This document shows, piece after piece, positions 7,582 to 15,334 of a stretch of DNA of 32,363 nt (the first letter of the stretch is position 1; each line of letters begins with the position of its first letter). The position numbers were made by a program, and so were the translations under genes. Source of the stretch: an uncultured Proteiniphilum sp. (lineage in GTDB: Bacteria; Bacteroidota; Bacteroidia; Bacteroidales; Dysgonomonadaceae); NCBI RefSeq assembly GCF_937873925.1, contig NZ_CALNAT010000237.1, positions 1 through 32,363 of the forward strand. The letters are read 5' to 3'. The notes below the pieces were generated by a model that saw only the letters and a list, made by a program, of their open reading frames with translations, did no database searches and was not told the DNA's origin.

Positions 7582-8853
7582 ATGCACAGCCAGTATATTA
7601 TGGATAAAATAGCAATAGTTGTACAGCGATACGGCAAAGAGGTTAGCGGAGGGGCGGAAGAGCACGCCCGGATGCTGGCAGAGCGCCTGAAAGCGCGGTA
7701 TGGAGTGGATGTCCTCACATCCCGCGCTTTGAATTTTCCTGTGTGGGATAACTATTACCCTGCAGGTGAAGAGGTGCTGGACGGCATACGGGTATTGCGG
7801 TTTACACACGAAAGAGTAAACCCGAAAACGCCCCGCTGGTTAGGCCGTTATCTCCGTGGAAACTGGAAGTATTACCATACAGGATATACATTCGCCAATA
7901 TTATCACCCTTTCGCTCAGGCGCCTACGATACAGGAGAAGGAAAGATCACGACCGGATATTTGAAGACTGGATAGAGAATGACGGTCCTGTCTGCAAGGG
8001 GATGATTTCATATATAGAACAGGAGAAAGACCGATATAAGGCGTTTATTTTTCTAAATTATCCGTTCTATCCCACTTATTTCGGCTTGCAGAAAGCATCC
8101 GGCAAAAGCATCCTTATTCCGTTGGCACATGATGAGCCGATGCTCTATCTTTCAGGTTACAATAAAATGTTCGCCCTGCCGGGATTTATCATGTACAATA
8201 CGGAGAGTGAAAAACATTTGGTAGAATCTGCCCATCCCATTACGCGAACAATCCGTTCGGACATTGCAGGCGTCGGCTTCGATCGTCCGGTACCGGCCGA
8301 AAATACGGAATCTCCGATCGGTTCTCCCTATTTTGTTTATATCGGACGCATCGATATAGGTAAGGGATGTCTGGAACTGATAGATTATTTCTCTAAGATG
8401 AATAAACCGGAGGTAAAACTCGTAATGATCGGCAAGAATTACATGGACAATCCCGTAGAGCACGATAATATTATTTTTACCGGGTTTGTAGACGAGGCAG
8501 AGAAGCTGGATTACCTGCAGCATTGCGAAGGCCTGATCATCCCTTCCCGCTACGAAAGCCTGTCGATGGTTACACTGGAAGCAATGTCGGTAGGAAAACC
8601 GGTTTTGGCCAACGGCCGTTGCGAGGTGCTGAGGCACCATATTGAGCAGAGCCAGGCGGGGTTCGTATATTATGACGGGAAAGATTTTGCCGGACAGGTA
8701 AATAGAATACTCAACCTATCTGATCGCGACAGACAGGTTATCGCGCAAAACGGTAGGTCGTACGTGGAGAGAAATTATCAATGGGAAAGCATTTTGAAAA
8801 AGTTTGATGCCGCCATCGATTATGTGGGAATGGACCGAGAAGCCTCCCTTTGA
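7582..8853 (+). CDS. GT4-family glycosyltransferase
   Basis: 423 aa from ATG 7582; ATG 7600 (MDKIAIVVQRYG) is the more family-like start. The N-terminal Rossmann half shows IAIVVQRYGKEVSGGAEEHA, typical of GT4 acceptor-binding domains. The C-terminal half has YFVYIGRIDIGKGCLELIDY, NIIFTGFVDEAEK and the E-x7-E region RYESLSMVTLEAMSVGKPVL. It is probably a cytoplasmic glycosyltransferase adding a sugar to the locus glycan; the donor is not readable. GC content is higher than in the wbsX gene before it. It is not a close relative of the two GT4 genes at 749 and 8935. Confidence 0.85.
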   Translation: MHSQYIMDKIAIVVQRYGKEVSGGAEEHARMLAERLKARYGVDVLTSRALNFPVWDNYYPAGEEVLDGIRVLRFTHERVNPKTPRWLGRYLRGNWKYYHTGYTFANIITLSLRRLRYRRRKDHDRIFEDWIENDGPVCKGMISYIEQEKDRYKAFIFLNYPFYPTYFGLQKASGKSILIPLAHDEPMLYLSGYNKMFALPGFIMYNTESEKHLVESAHPITRTIRSDIAGVGFDRPVPAENTESPIGSPYFVYIGRIDIGKGCLELIDYFSKMNKPEVKLVMIGKNYMDNPVEHDNIIFTGFVDEAEKLDYLQHCEGLIIPSRYESLSMVTLEAMSVGKPVLANGRCEVLRHHIEQSQAGFVYYDGKDFAGQVNRILNLSDRDRQVIAQNGRSYVERNYQWESILKKFDAAIDYVGMDREASL

Positions 8854-8934
8854 AATAGTCGAACGAAGAATAAACGGCAGGAAATGGGTAAAAATACGGT
8901 GTTTCAAACAGGGAGTCCCGTTCAAACAGTGGAT

Positions 8935-10014
8935 ATGTGGAAAACAAAGAGAAAACAAAAAAAGATATTGGTCGATTTGTCTGAGTTAAGCAACACTTAC
9001 TGTGGCTTGAAACAGGTTGCATTCGCGTATGGTAACTATTTCAGGGAAAATTATAAAAGAAAGGAAGCGGATTATTCCTTGACGCTTCTCATGCCCCGGA
9101 AAATGTTCGGCATGTTTGGTCGTGAAGTTCGCTATATCAGTTCTTCAAGCTGGCTCATGAAACATTGCCGCTACCTGTTCCCGGCATTCGATGTATGGCA
9201 TGCCACCCATCAGTTGAGCCGGTTCAAACCGGCTTACTCGTGGACGAAATTCATACTCACGATACACGACCTGAATTATCTCTACGAAACCACGGGAGAA
9301 CAACGTGCGCGGAAACACCGCCGGTTGCAGCGCAAAGTCCGTCGTGCGGATGAAATTGTTTGTATTTCTGAATTTACAAAACAGGAAACACAGAAGAATC
9401 TGATAATGGACGGCAAAACATGCAAGGTCGTTTATAATGGCGTTGAAAGCCTCGTGGGAAAGCCGGCGGTGAAACACGGTAGGGAAATTAAAAAGCCGTT
9501 TTTCTTTACGATTGGAACTATCATGAAGAAAAAAAACTTCCACGTCCTGCTCGATATGATGAAACTCATGCCCGACAAGCATCTTTATATAGCCGGAGAT
9601 AGCAGCCCGGAAGAATATGGCGGAATGATAGAAAAACGTATTGAAACGGAAGAAATAAGAAATGTTTCTCTTTTGGGCGTTGTTTCGGAAGAAGAAAAGG
9701 TTTGGCTTTACGCCAATTGTGAAGCGTTCCTGTTTCCTTCGCTGTTCGAGGGATTCGGACTCCCGGTCATTGAAGCCATGCAGTTCGGCAAACCCGTTTT
9801 TTCATCCCGGGAAACCAGTCTGGAGGAAATAGGAGGCAATTTTGCCTTTTTCTGGAACAATTTCCATCCGCAGGAAATGAAGCAGTTACTCGACGAAAAT
9901 CTGGAGAAGTTTTATCGGGACAAGGATTTGATACGGAAACAAAAAGAATATGCCCATTCGTTTTCATACGGGAAACACTTTGAAGAATACATGAAACTGT
10001 ACGCCGCACCATAA
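8935..10014 (+). CDS. GT4-family glycosyltransferase, intact relative of the gene at 749
   Basis: 359 aa from ATG 8935. An upstream in-frame ATG at 8884 adds 17 residues with no counterpart in the related gene, which starts MKNKQKSILVDLS, so 8935 (MWKTKRKQKKILVDLS) is preferred. Motifs: LTIHDLNYLYE, ICISEFTKQE-like central helix, VVYNGVES, KKNFHVLLDMMKLMP, then E-x7-E in FEGFGLPVIEAM and an intact end QFGKPVFSSRETSLEEIGG to MKLYAAP. Large blocks are identical to the 749 gene (SEEEKVWLYANCEAFLFPS), so the two arose by duplication. The next gene starts 9 bases later, suggesting co-transcription. Confidence 0.87.
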   Translation: MWKTKRKQKKILVDLSELSNTYCGLKQVAFAYGNYFRENYKRKEADYSLTLLMPRKMFGMFGREVRYISSSSWLMKHCRYLFPAFDVWHATHQLSRFKPAYSWTKFILTIHDLNYLYETTGEQRARKHRRLQRKVRRADEIVCISEFTKQETQKNLIMDGKTCKVVYNGVESLVGKPAVKHGREIKKPFFFTIGTIMKKKNFHVLLDMMKLMPDKHLYIAGDSSPEEYGGMIEKRIETEEIRNVSLLGVVSEEEKVWLYANCEAFLFPSLFEGFGLPVIEAMQFGKPVFSSRETSLEEIGGNFAFFWNNFHPQEMKQLLDENLEKFYRDKDLIRKQKEYAHSFSYGKHFEEYMKLYAAP

Positions 10015-10023
10015 TTTATTGAT

Positions 10024-10962
10024 ATGAGTAGAACTGAAGAATTTCCCCTTTTCCGGAAAATATGGGGACATATGCGTGAGAAAATGATATTGAATAAGCA
10101 CCGGCAAGTGGCTGATTTCTGGAATCCGGTCATCCGCGCATATTTCGACGGAAAAATCGAAAAATATTCATTTGTTCCCCTCAGGAAGTTTCCGGAAAAC
10201 AAAAAAGTTATCTGGCAATACTGGGGACAGGGTATCGATGAAGAATCACTGCCCGAAGTGGTCCGGATCTGCTTTGCATCGGTAGACAAATATAAAGGGG
10301 AATATGAAGTAGTACGTCTTTGCGATGACACGGTTAAAGATTATATAGACTTACCCGGTTTTGTGTGGGAGAAACTGGAGAACAGGCAATTAAGCCACAC
10401 CTTTTTCTCGGATTTGTTGCGGCTGGCTCTCCTGAATACATACGGCGGCGTATGGCTTGACGCTACCATACTGCTCACTGCTCCTCTTCCCGAAGAATAT
10501 GGAGAACCCGATTATTTTGTATTTCAACGGGATGACAACGAGGAAAATAAAAAAATCCTTGAAAGCCCTTTCTCCCGTTATTGGGGGTGGAAGCCCGGCT
10601 TCAGGGTTAAAATATTGAATAGCATTATTTTTGCCAAAAAGGATAGTGAAGTGATTCGGATATTAATGGACCTGATGCTCTATTATTGGAAAACCCAGAA
10701 ACAGGCGTTGGCATATTTTTTCTTTCAGATATTATATAACGAACTAATGGAAAAGTATGTGCCTGACAAGCGATGTCCGGTTGTAAGTGACTTTATCCCT
10801 CACCTTGTACAGGCAAAATTACTCGATCCGTCGGCTCTCCCCCTGATGTCGTTCCGGGATATATTGCAGAAGAGTAATATACATAAAATGACTTATTACA
10901 AAGATGGTTCGGCTGACCGTTTCCATTCTTTTGTCAGAGAATTTACCGGCCTTGACAATTAA
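10024..10962 (+). CDS. Capsular polysaccharide synthesis glycosyltransferase (Caps_synth/GT32-like)
   Basis: 312 aa. The central part KKVIWQYWGQGIDEESLPEV, then LSHTFFSDLLRLALLNTYGGVWLDATIL, is the recognisable pattern of Caps_synth and related GT32-like transferases, with the LDAT acidic motif in the place of the usual DxD. The N-terminal about 55 residues are basic and poorly conserved. It probably transfers a hexose from a nucleotide sugar. It lies 9 bases after the GT4 gene. Its stop codon (10960-10962) directly abuts the stop of the convergent GT2 gene, with no bases between and no terminator visible. Confidence 0.8.
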   Translation: MSRTEEFPLFRKIWGHMREKMILNKHRQVADFWNPVIRAYFDGKIEKYSFVPLRKFPENKKVIWQYWGQGIDEESLPEVVRICFASVDKYKGEYEVVRLCDDTVKDYIDLPGFVWEKLENRQLSHTFFSDLLRLALLNTYGGVWLDATILLTAPLPEEYGEPDYFVFQRDDNEENKKILESPFSRYWGWKPGFRVKILNSIIFAKKDSEVIRILMDLMLYYWKTQKQALAYFFFQILYNELMEKYVPDKRCPVVSDFIPHLVQAKLLDPSALPLMSFRDILQKSNIHKMTYYKDGSADRFHSFVREFTGLDN

Positions 10963-11763
10963 TTACTCCCTGTACCGTATACTTGCAACCAGTTTTCTGA
11001 TGACGTAAGCAATTCTGCCCGTGTGAACGCCGGGAAGTTTAATTCCGTATTTTGCAGAAAATTCGTTACGGAAAGCCTTTACGTGCTCCCAATCCTGCCG
11101 TCTCTTTTTCAGGTGTTCTTCATCTCTTCTGTTCATGATGGAATTTTCCCTGTTATAATACATATACTTTGTATTAGGGACTACGACCAGTTTTTTTGCA
11201 TGATACATGGCAGATAATGAGAATATCATATCTTCGATAAACCGCCCTTCTTCAAAACGAAACGCATATTGTTTAAGGAAATCCCGCTTGAACAGATATC
11301 GCCACACATAACCCCATTTACCTACATAGGTTATTTTCAATTTACCCTGAGTCGACGTATATACCTTCCTTTTCCTGAAAAGCTGTGTTTTGGATCTGCG
11401 CTTTTCGTTTACCATCCCTCCGCATGCTATATCCGCTCCGGTTTCCGTGATTGCTTTCACCATCTCCTTGTAATAGTCGGTATTAATACCGTCATCCACA
11501 TCCATAAAATGGATATATTCGCCTTTTGCCGCGTCGATTCCCGTATTTCTGGCTGCTGAAAGACCCTGGTTTTTTTCATGCCGGATGAGATTCACCGGAT
11601 ACTTCCGGGCAATCGCAGCGGACCGATCCGTAGATCCATCATCAACAACTATGATGTCTAAATTTTTATATGTTTGAGCCATGATGTTATCCAGACAGGA
11701 TTCGACATATTGTTCCCCGTTATAAACAGGGATGATGACTGAAACCAATGGAATATCTTTCAT
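10963..11763 (-). CDS. GT2-family glycosyltransferase
   Basis: 266 aa. A GT-A domain of family 2 is plain: PLVSVIIPVYNGEQYVESCL, IIVVDDGSTDRSAAIA, NQGLSAARNTGIDAAKGEYI and the metal-binding FMDVDDGI (about residues 88-95). The C-terminal part has the family-like RFIEDMIFSLSAMYHAKK, with the ED that often carries the catalytic base. It has no clear membrane segment. It is co-directional with the second Stealth gene 34 bases upstream and probably forms a two-gene unit with it. Confidence 0.9.
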   Translation of the reverse strand: MKDIPLVSVIIPVYNGEQYVESCLDNIMAQTYKNLDIIVVDDGSTDRSAAIARKYPVNLIRHEKNQGLSAARNTGIDAAKGEYIHFMDVDDGINTDYYKEMVKAITETGADIACGGMVNEKRRSKTQLFRKRKVYTSTQGKLKITYVGKWGYVWRYLFKRDFLKQYAFRFEEGRFIEDMIFSLSAMYHAKKLVVVPNTKYMYYNRENSIMNRRDEEHLKKRRQDWEHVKAFRNEFSAKYGIKLPGVHTGRIAYVIRKLVASIRYRE

Positions 11764-11797
11764 TTGTGTGTATGGACTATTTGTTATTGTCTATTGG

Positions 11798-12790
11798 TCA
11801 TAACTCGAAAGTCGACTTTTCGGGTAAAATAGATTCAAAAGCTTTTTCTATCTCCTGCATCACCTGCGTATAGTTCCTGATATGGGCGTTGTCGTTGAGA
11901 CAGACCAGCTTGTAACTCTGATCGTAGATGGCTTTTATCGCCTGCTTCGACCGAAGTATGAGCGGGAACATTTTTGTATTATCGTAAGTGTTGTACGGCT
12001 CAAAGTTCGAGCGGCAGATCTGCCACGTTCGGAACAACTCCTGGGTGTAATCCCCGGGGCTGCGGAATCGGTTGGCCGATACCGCGGTCAGTTTGTCCCC
12101 GGCGTAATCCCAGACCTCTTCAAAAGTCGATTTGAGGTAAGGTTGGGCATTATGCGGAGTAATGAGCGTCACAAATTTCCCGTAAGGTTTCAGCAATCTT
12201 GTCAGATTGGCTTTTTTGCCGTAAGAAGGATGAAACCATTTCTCATGGTCACGCTTTAAAACCTCACGTTTATCAAATCTTTCGTTGATAATCCTGAGAT
12301 TGTTTTTCAGGCATTTCGACCATAGCCCCATCCCCGAATTATGGCGAAAAGCCGCAATATCATTGGGCAGTCCATCAGAATAAAAACGGTCCTCTCCGAT
12401 ATGGTCAATGATGAAAAAGTCATCGTTAAAGTAAACAAAACGATCTGCCAGACCGGGGATCTTATGCAGATAGATCTCGATAAGTGAAGAGTTGAATACG
12501 GGTAGGAATTTTGTCGGGATATAATCGCTATGGTTCACCAATGCCAGTTTGGGATGGTCGGCGTTAAGCCATGCCGGTTTCTGGCCGCAGGTGACGAAAT
12601 GTATTTTCCTGACCCATGGGGCAAATTTTTCCACCCCCCTGAACCAATATTTCAGAAAGCCGTAGTCCCGGAAACGGGCTTCCGACACCTCATTCTTTGA
12701 GTTGTCGATCTTGCCCGAATACTTTGCAAAATCGGCCTTCCATTTCGGGTCGTCCATATCAACCCAGGTGATCACAAAATCGATATCCAT
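11798..12790 (-). CDS. Stealth-family capsular polysaccharide phosphotransferase (copy 2)
   Basis: 330 aa. CR1 is MDIDFVITWVDMDDPKW; CR2 includes VSEARFRDYGFLKYWFRGVE, KFAPWVRKIHFVTCGQKPAW and RFVYFNDDFFI; CR3 is around VTLITPHNAQPYLKSTFEEV; CR4 is CLNDNAHIRNY, ending LPEKSTFEL. These are the four conserved Stealth regions. It is only distantly similar to copy 1, so likely a different subtype rather than a recent duplicate. Stealth proteins transfer hexose-1-phosphate units, so the glycan may contain phosphodiester links. It starts 200 bases from the gltX 3' end. Confidence 0.88.
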   Translation of the reverse strand: MDIDFVITWVDMDDPKWKADFAKYSGKIDNSKNEVSEARFRDYGFLKYWFRGVEKFAPWVRKIHFVTCGQKPAWLNADHPKLALVNHSDYIPTKFLPVFNSSLIEIYLHKIPGLADRFVYFNDDFFIIDHIGEDRFYSDGLPNDIAAFRHNSGMGLWSKCLKNNLRIINERFDKREVLKRDHEKWFHPSYGKKANLTRLLKPYGKFVTLITPHNAQPYLKSTFEEVWDYAGDKLTAVSANRFRSPGDYTQELFRTWQICRSNFEPYNTYDNTKMFPLILRSKQAIKAIYDQSYKLVCLNDNAHIRNYTQVMQEIEKAFESILPEKSTFEL

Positions 12791-12929
12791 TGCCGTTATA
12801 CAGAATTAATATTTGCTTTGCAGAACGCAGAACTATTTCAATAAGCTGACTGAACTGAAAGCAGGATTGCTTGCATCCATGGCAAGAAATAGTCTGAAGT
12901 ATTTGAAACAATCTAACTTTTAGTGAATA

Positions 12930-12983
12930 TTTTCGTTAAGCAATATGAGCAGAAGACAAACTTGTTTGTATTATGCCGTTGCG
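12930..12983 (-). repeat. Dyad/CTTAACGAAA intergenic element, unit A
   Basis: Read on the minus strand: CTCGCAACGGCATAAT, dyad ACAAAC-AA-GTTTGT (12956-12969), then CTTCTGCTCATATTG and CTTAACGAAAA. It lies 3' of gltX. Further units of the same design are at 20741-20789, 20851-20895 and 22592-22680. Confidence 0.65.
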
Positions 12984-12991
12984 AGAAATGC

Positions 12992-14530
12992 CTAATGTAA
13001 TTGAAGGATGGATATTGCCCGTTCTAAACGGCGCAGTGTCTCCTCTTTTCCGATTACTCCGGTAATGTCAAACATATGGGGCCCCTTTCCGGCACCTACT
13101 ATTGCCAACCGGAATGCATTCATAACGTTTCCGGTATGTAATTGGTTCTGTTGGATCCAATCCATTACGGTTTTCTCCTGGTTTTCAGCCGAAAAATCGT
13201 CCATCCCTGCCATTAATGCACTGAGTTGCTTCATCTGTTCCGGAGTCTCTTGTTTCCAACGTTTTTGGACGGTCTTTTCATCATAAGTCGTGGGTGCGAC
13301 AAAGAAAAAGCAGGATTGATCCCATAATTCACTGATAAAATGGACACGCTCTTTTACCAAGCTCACCACTTTCTCTGCTTGCTCCACGGATACGGAAATC
13401 CCTTTTTCCTGCAGAACCGGCATGAACAGTTCAGCCAGGTCATGGTCGGACATTCGCAGGATATATTGATGGTTATACCATTTGGCCTTTTCCACATCGA
13501 ATTTGGCGCCGCTTTTGCTGCATCTGTCGAAAGAGAATGCCTGTACCAGTTCGTTCAGTGAGAATATCTCCTGCTCAGTGCCCGGGTTCCATCCTAGGAA
13601 AGCGAGGAAGTTGATGACGGCTTCCGGTAAATAGCCGCTTTCGCGGTATCCCGACGACACTTCATCCGTTTTCGGGTCTGTCCATTGTAATGGAAAAACG
13701 GGAAATCCGAGGCGGTCGCCGTCGCGTTTGCTCAGTTTGCCGTTTCCTTCCGGTTTAAGCAGGAGCGGCAGATGGGCGAATTGGGGCATATGCTTTTCCC
13801 AGCCCAGACTCCTGTAGAGCCATACATGCAGGGGCGCCGAGGGAAGCCATTCTTCCCCGCGGATCACGTGCGTGATCTCCATCAGGTGGTCGTCCACCAC
13901 ATTGGCCAGGTGATAGGTGGGCAGCTCATCGGCCGATTTATAGATCACTTTGTCGTCGAGTACCGAGGAATTGACAACCACCCTGCCACGGATCATATCG
14001 TCGACAATGATCTCCCGGTCGGGATCTATTTTGATACGGACAACATATTGTATTCCCTCCTTTATCAAGGCCTGCATCTCTTCTTCCGTCAGTGTAAGAG
14101 AATTACGCATCTTATCCCTGGTGGAAGCATCATACTGAAAGTTGGGAATTTCCGCCCTTTTGGCCTCCAGTTCTTCCGGAGTATCGAACGCGATATAGGC
14201 TGCATCTTCGTCGAGCAAGTTATGGACATATTTTTTATAGATCTCTTTTCGTTGCGATTGTTTATACGGTCCGTAATCGCCTCCTTTCGCGGGGCTTTCA
14301 TCGAACGGCAGGTTCAGCCAGTCGAAAGTTTCCCGGATATACTCCTCCGCACCCGGCACGAACCGGGTGGAGTCGGTGTCTTCAATCCGAAGGATAAAAT
14401 CCCCTCCCTGCTGTTTGGCAAAGAGATAGTTGTATAGCGCCGTCCGTACCCCGCCGATATGCAGCGGCCCTGTAGGGCTGGGTGCAAAGCGTACCCTTGT
14501 CTTGTGATGCATCATAATCTTTTTATTCAA
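12992..14530 (-). CDS. gltX: Glutamyl-tRNA synthetase
   Basis: 512 aa, normal for bacterial discriminating or non-discriminating GluRS. Class I signatures: FAPSPTGPLHIGG (HIGH motif, about residues 16-27) and KLSKRDG (KMSKS equivalent, 265-271). FILRIEDTDSTR and HVIRGEEWLPSAP are GluRS/GlnRS-specific blocks. It charges tRNA-Glu in the cytoplasm. The first residues MNKKIMMHH allow starts at 14530, 14515 or 14512; 14530 is kept. A consensus -7 box lies 65 bases upstream. Base composition is GC-richer than the polysaccharide locus beside it. Confidence 0.96.
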   Translation of the reverse strand: MNKKIMMHHKTRVRFAPSPTGPLHIGGVRTALYNYLFAKQQGGDFILRIEDTDSTRFVPGAEEYIRETFDWLNLPFDESPAKGGDYGPYKQSQRKEIYKKYVHNLLDEDAAYIAFDTPEELEAKRAEIPNFQYDASTRDKMRNSLTLTEEEMQALIKEGIQYVVRIKIDPDREIIVDDMIRGRVVVNSSVLDDKVIYKSADELPTYHLANVVDDHLMEITHVIRGEEWLPSAPLHVWLYRSLGWEKHMPQFAHLPLLLKPEGNGKLSKRDGDRLGFPVFPLQWTDPKTDEVSSGYRESGYLPEAVINFLAFLGWNPGTEQEIFSLNELVQAFSFDRCSKSGAKFDVEKAKWYNHQYILRMSDHDLAELFMPVLQEKGISVSVEQAEKVVSLVKERVHFISELWDQSCFFFVAPTTYDEKTVQKRWKQETPEQMKQLSALMAGMDDFSAENQEKTVMDWIQQNQLHTGNVMNAFRLAIVGAGKGPHMFDITGVIGKEETLRRLERAISILQLH

Positions 14531-14594
14531 GTTCCGAAGGCCTTCATTTACTGATATATCCTGTCGAAAGTGAACCCTCCGTTCTTTCCGGCTA

Positions 14595-14602
14595 CAAAAG
14601 TA
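14595..14602 (-). promoter_or_regulatory. -7 promoter box for gltX
   Basis: On the minus strand TACTTTTG, a full match to TAnnTTTG, preceded by a T-rich run. It would give a leader of about 55-60 bases. No TTG stands at the usual -33 spacing. Confidence 0.5.
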
Positions 14603-14651
14603 GAAAAAAATGATGATGAATTGAAATAAAGCAAGAATGGAAAAGAATTAT

Positions 14652-14702
14652 TATCCGTATCTTAATATATTTTTGACAGTAAGTAATTCCCGGATACGGA
14701 TA
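14652..14702 (-). terminator. Long-loop inverted repeat directly after wbqC
   Basis: TATCCGTATC (14652-14661) and GATACGGATA (14693-14702) are perfect 10-base inverted arms around a 31-base loop. The repeat begins 2 bases past the wbqC stop codon. No T-run follows on the minus strand, so it is not a standard Rho-independent terminator; it may end or protect the dapB-lepB-wbqC message. Confidence 0.4.
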
Positions 14703-14704
14703 TG

Positions 14705-15334
14705 TTAGTGTTGTAATACGGGACTATTTATCAGATAAATTCTTGCTTCATTTCCCATATTGAATAGCAGGTCGATAATGCTCAGGTTGGGGGTAAATCC
14801 CAGCTTTCCGGCAAAAACCTGATAGTATCCGGGGGGTTCGTAACCGGAAGGCTTTTTCGGGTCTATGGTCTCGCGTAGATCAACAGTGTCCGGGGAAAGG
14901 GTCTTCATGTATTCCTGAGTATAATCGACCGGTGTCTCAATATCGATGCAACGGCAGATAAGCCGGCGTAACTGTTCGTTGAAATCGTGCAGATACCGGA
15001 ATTTTTTTTCGTAAAAGGGGCGGAAATCCTCTTCAAAATATTGAAAAAAAGGTGTGGAGTTATATGCCGAGATAATGGCGTTCCAGTGCAGGTGCCGCCA
15101 GTCTCCGTGCTCGGCAATACATATATCCTTCATCCGGCTTTCCGCTTTTTCCGGCTTTTCTATCGGGATACTCAGGGAGAGGGGTCCATTCGCCCCCGCA
15201 ATGACGCACCGGTTGCGATACGATTGCTTCCGGTAATTGTCATGGATCTCTATAAGGGCACTTCCGGCGTGAAAAAGGGTCGCGTAATATTCTACCGGTG
15301 CCAGGTAAAGAGACGATAGAAGTACTGTTTTCAT
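14705..15334 (-). CDS. WbqC family protein
   Basis: 209 aa from the ATG at 15332-15334, which overlaps the lepB stop as ATGA; a longer reading from 15370 would add 12 residues lying inside lepB. The WbqC-like pattern is clear: LLSSLYLAPVEYYATLF, NYRKQSYRNRCVIAGANGPL, LSIPIE and the central HWNAIISAYNSTPFFQYFEE. Members occur in polysaccharide loci and next to lepB in Bacteroidetes; the biochemical role is not established. Here the context is the dapB-lepB-wbqC transcription unit rather than the glycan locus. Confidence 0.88.
   Translation of the reverse strand: MKTVLLSSLYLAPVEYYATLFHAGSALIEIHDNYRKQSYRNRCVIAGANGPLSLSIPIEKPEKAESRMKDICIAEHGDWRHLHWNAIISAYNSTPFFQYFEEDFRPFYEKKFRYLHDFNEQLRRLICRCIDIETPVDYTQEYMKTLSPDTVDLRETIDPKKPSGYEPPGYYQVFAGKLGFTPNLSIIDLLFNMGNEARIYLINSPVLQH

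Noticed and set aside
8884..8934. Start at 8884 for the intact GT4
   Set aside because: The extra 17 residues have no equivalent in the related gene at 749; ATG 8935 aligns with its start.
13772..14437. 221-codon plus-strand open frame opposite gltX
   Set aside because: Antisense to a certain housekeeping gene, with no recognisable domain.
14641..14710. Standard Rho-independent terminator after wbqC
   Set aside because: The inverted arms are good, but there is no T-run on the transcribed side and the loop is 31 bases long.
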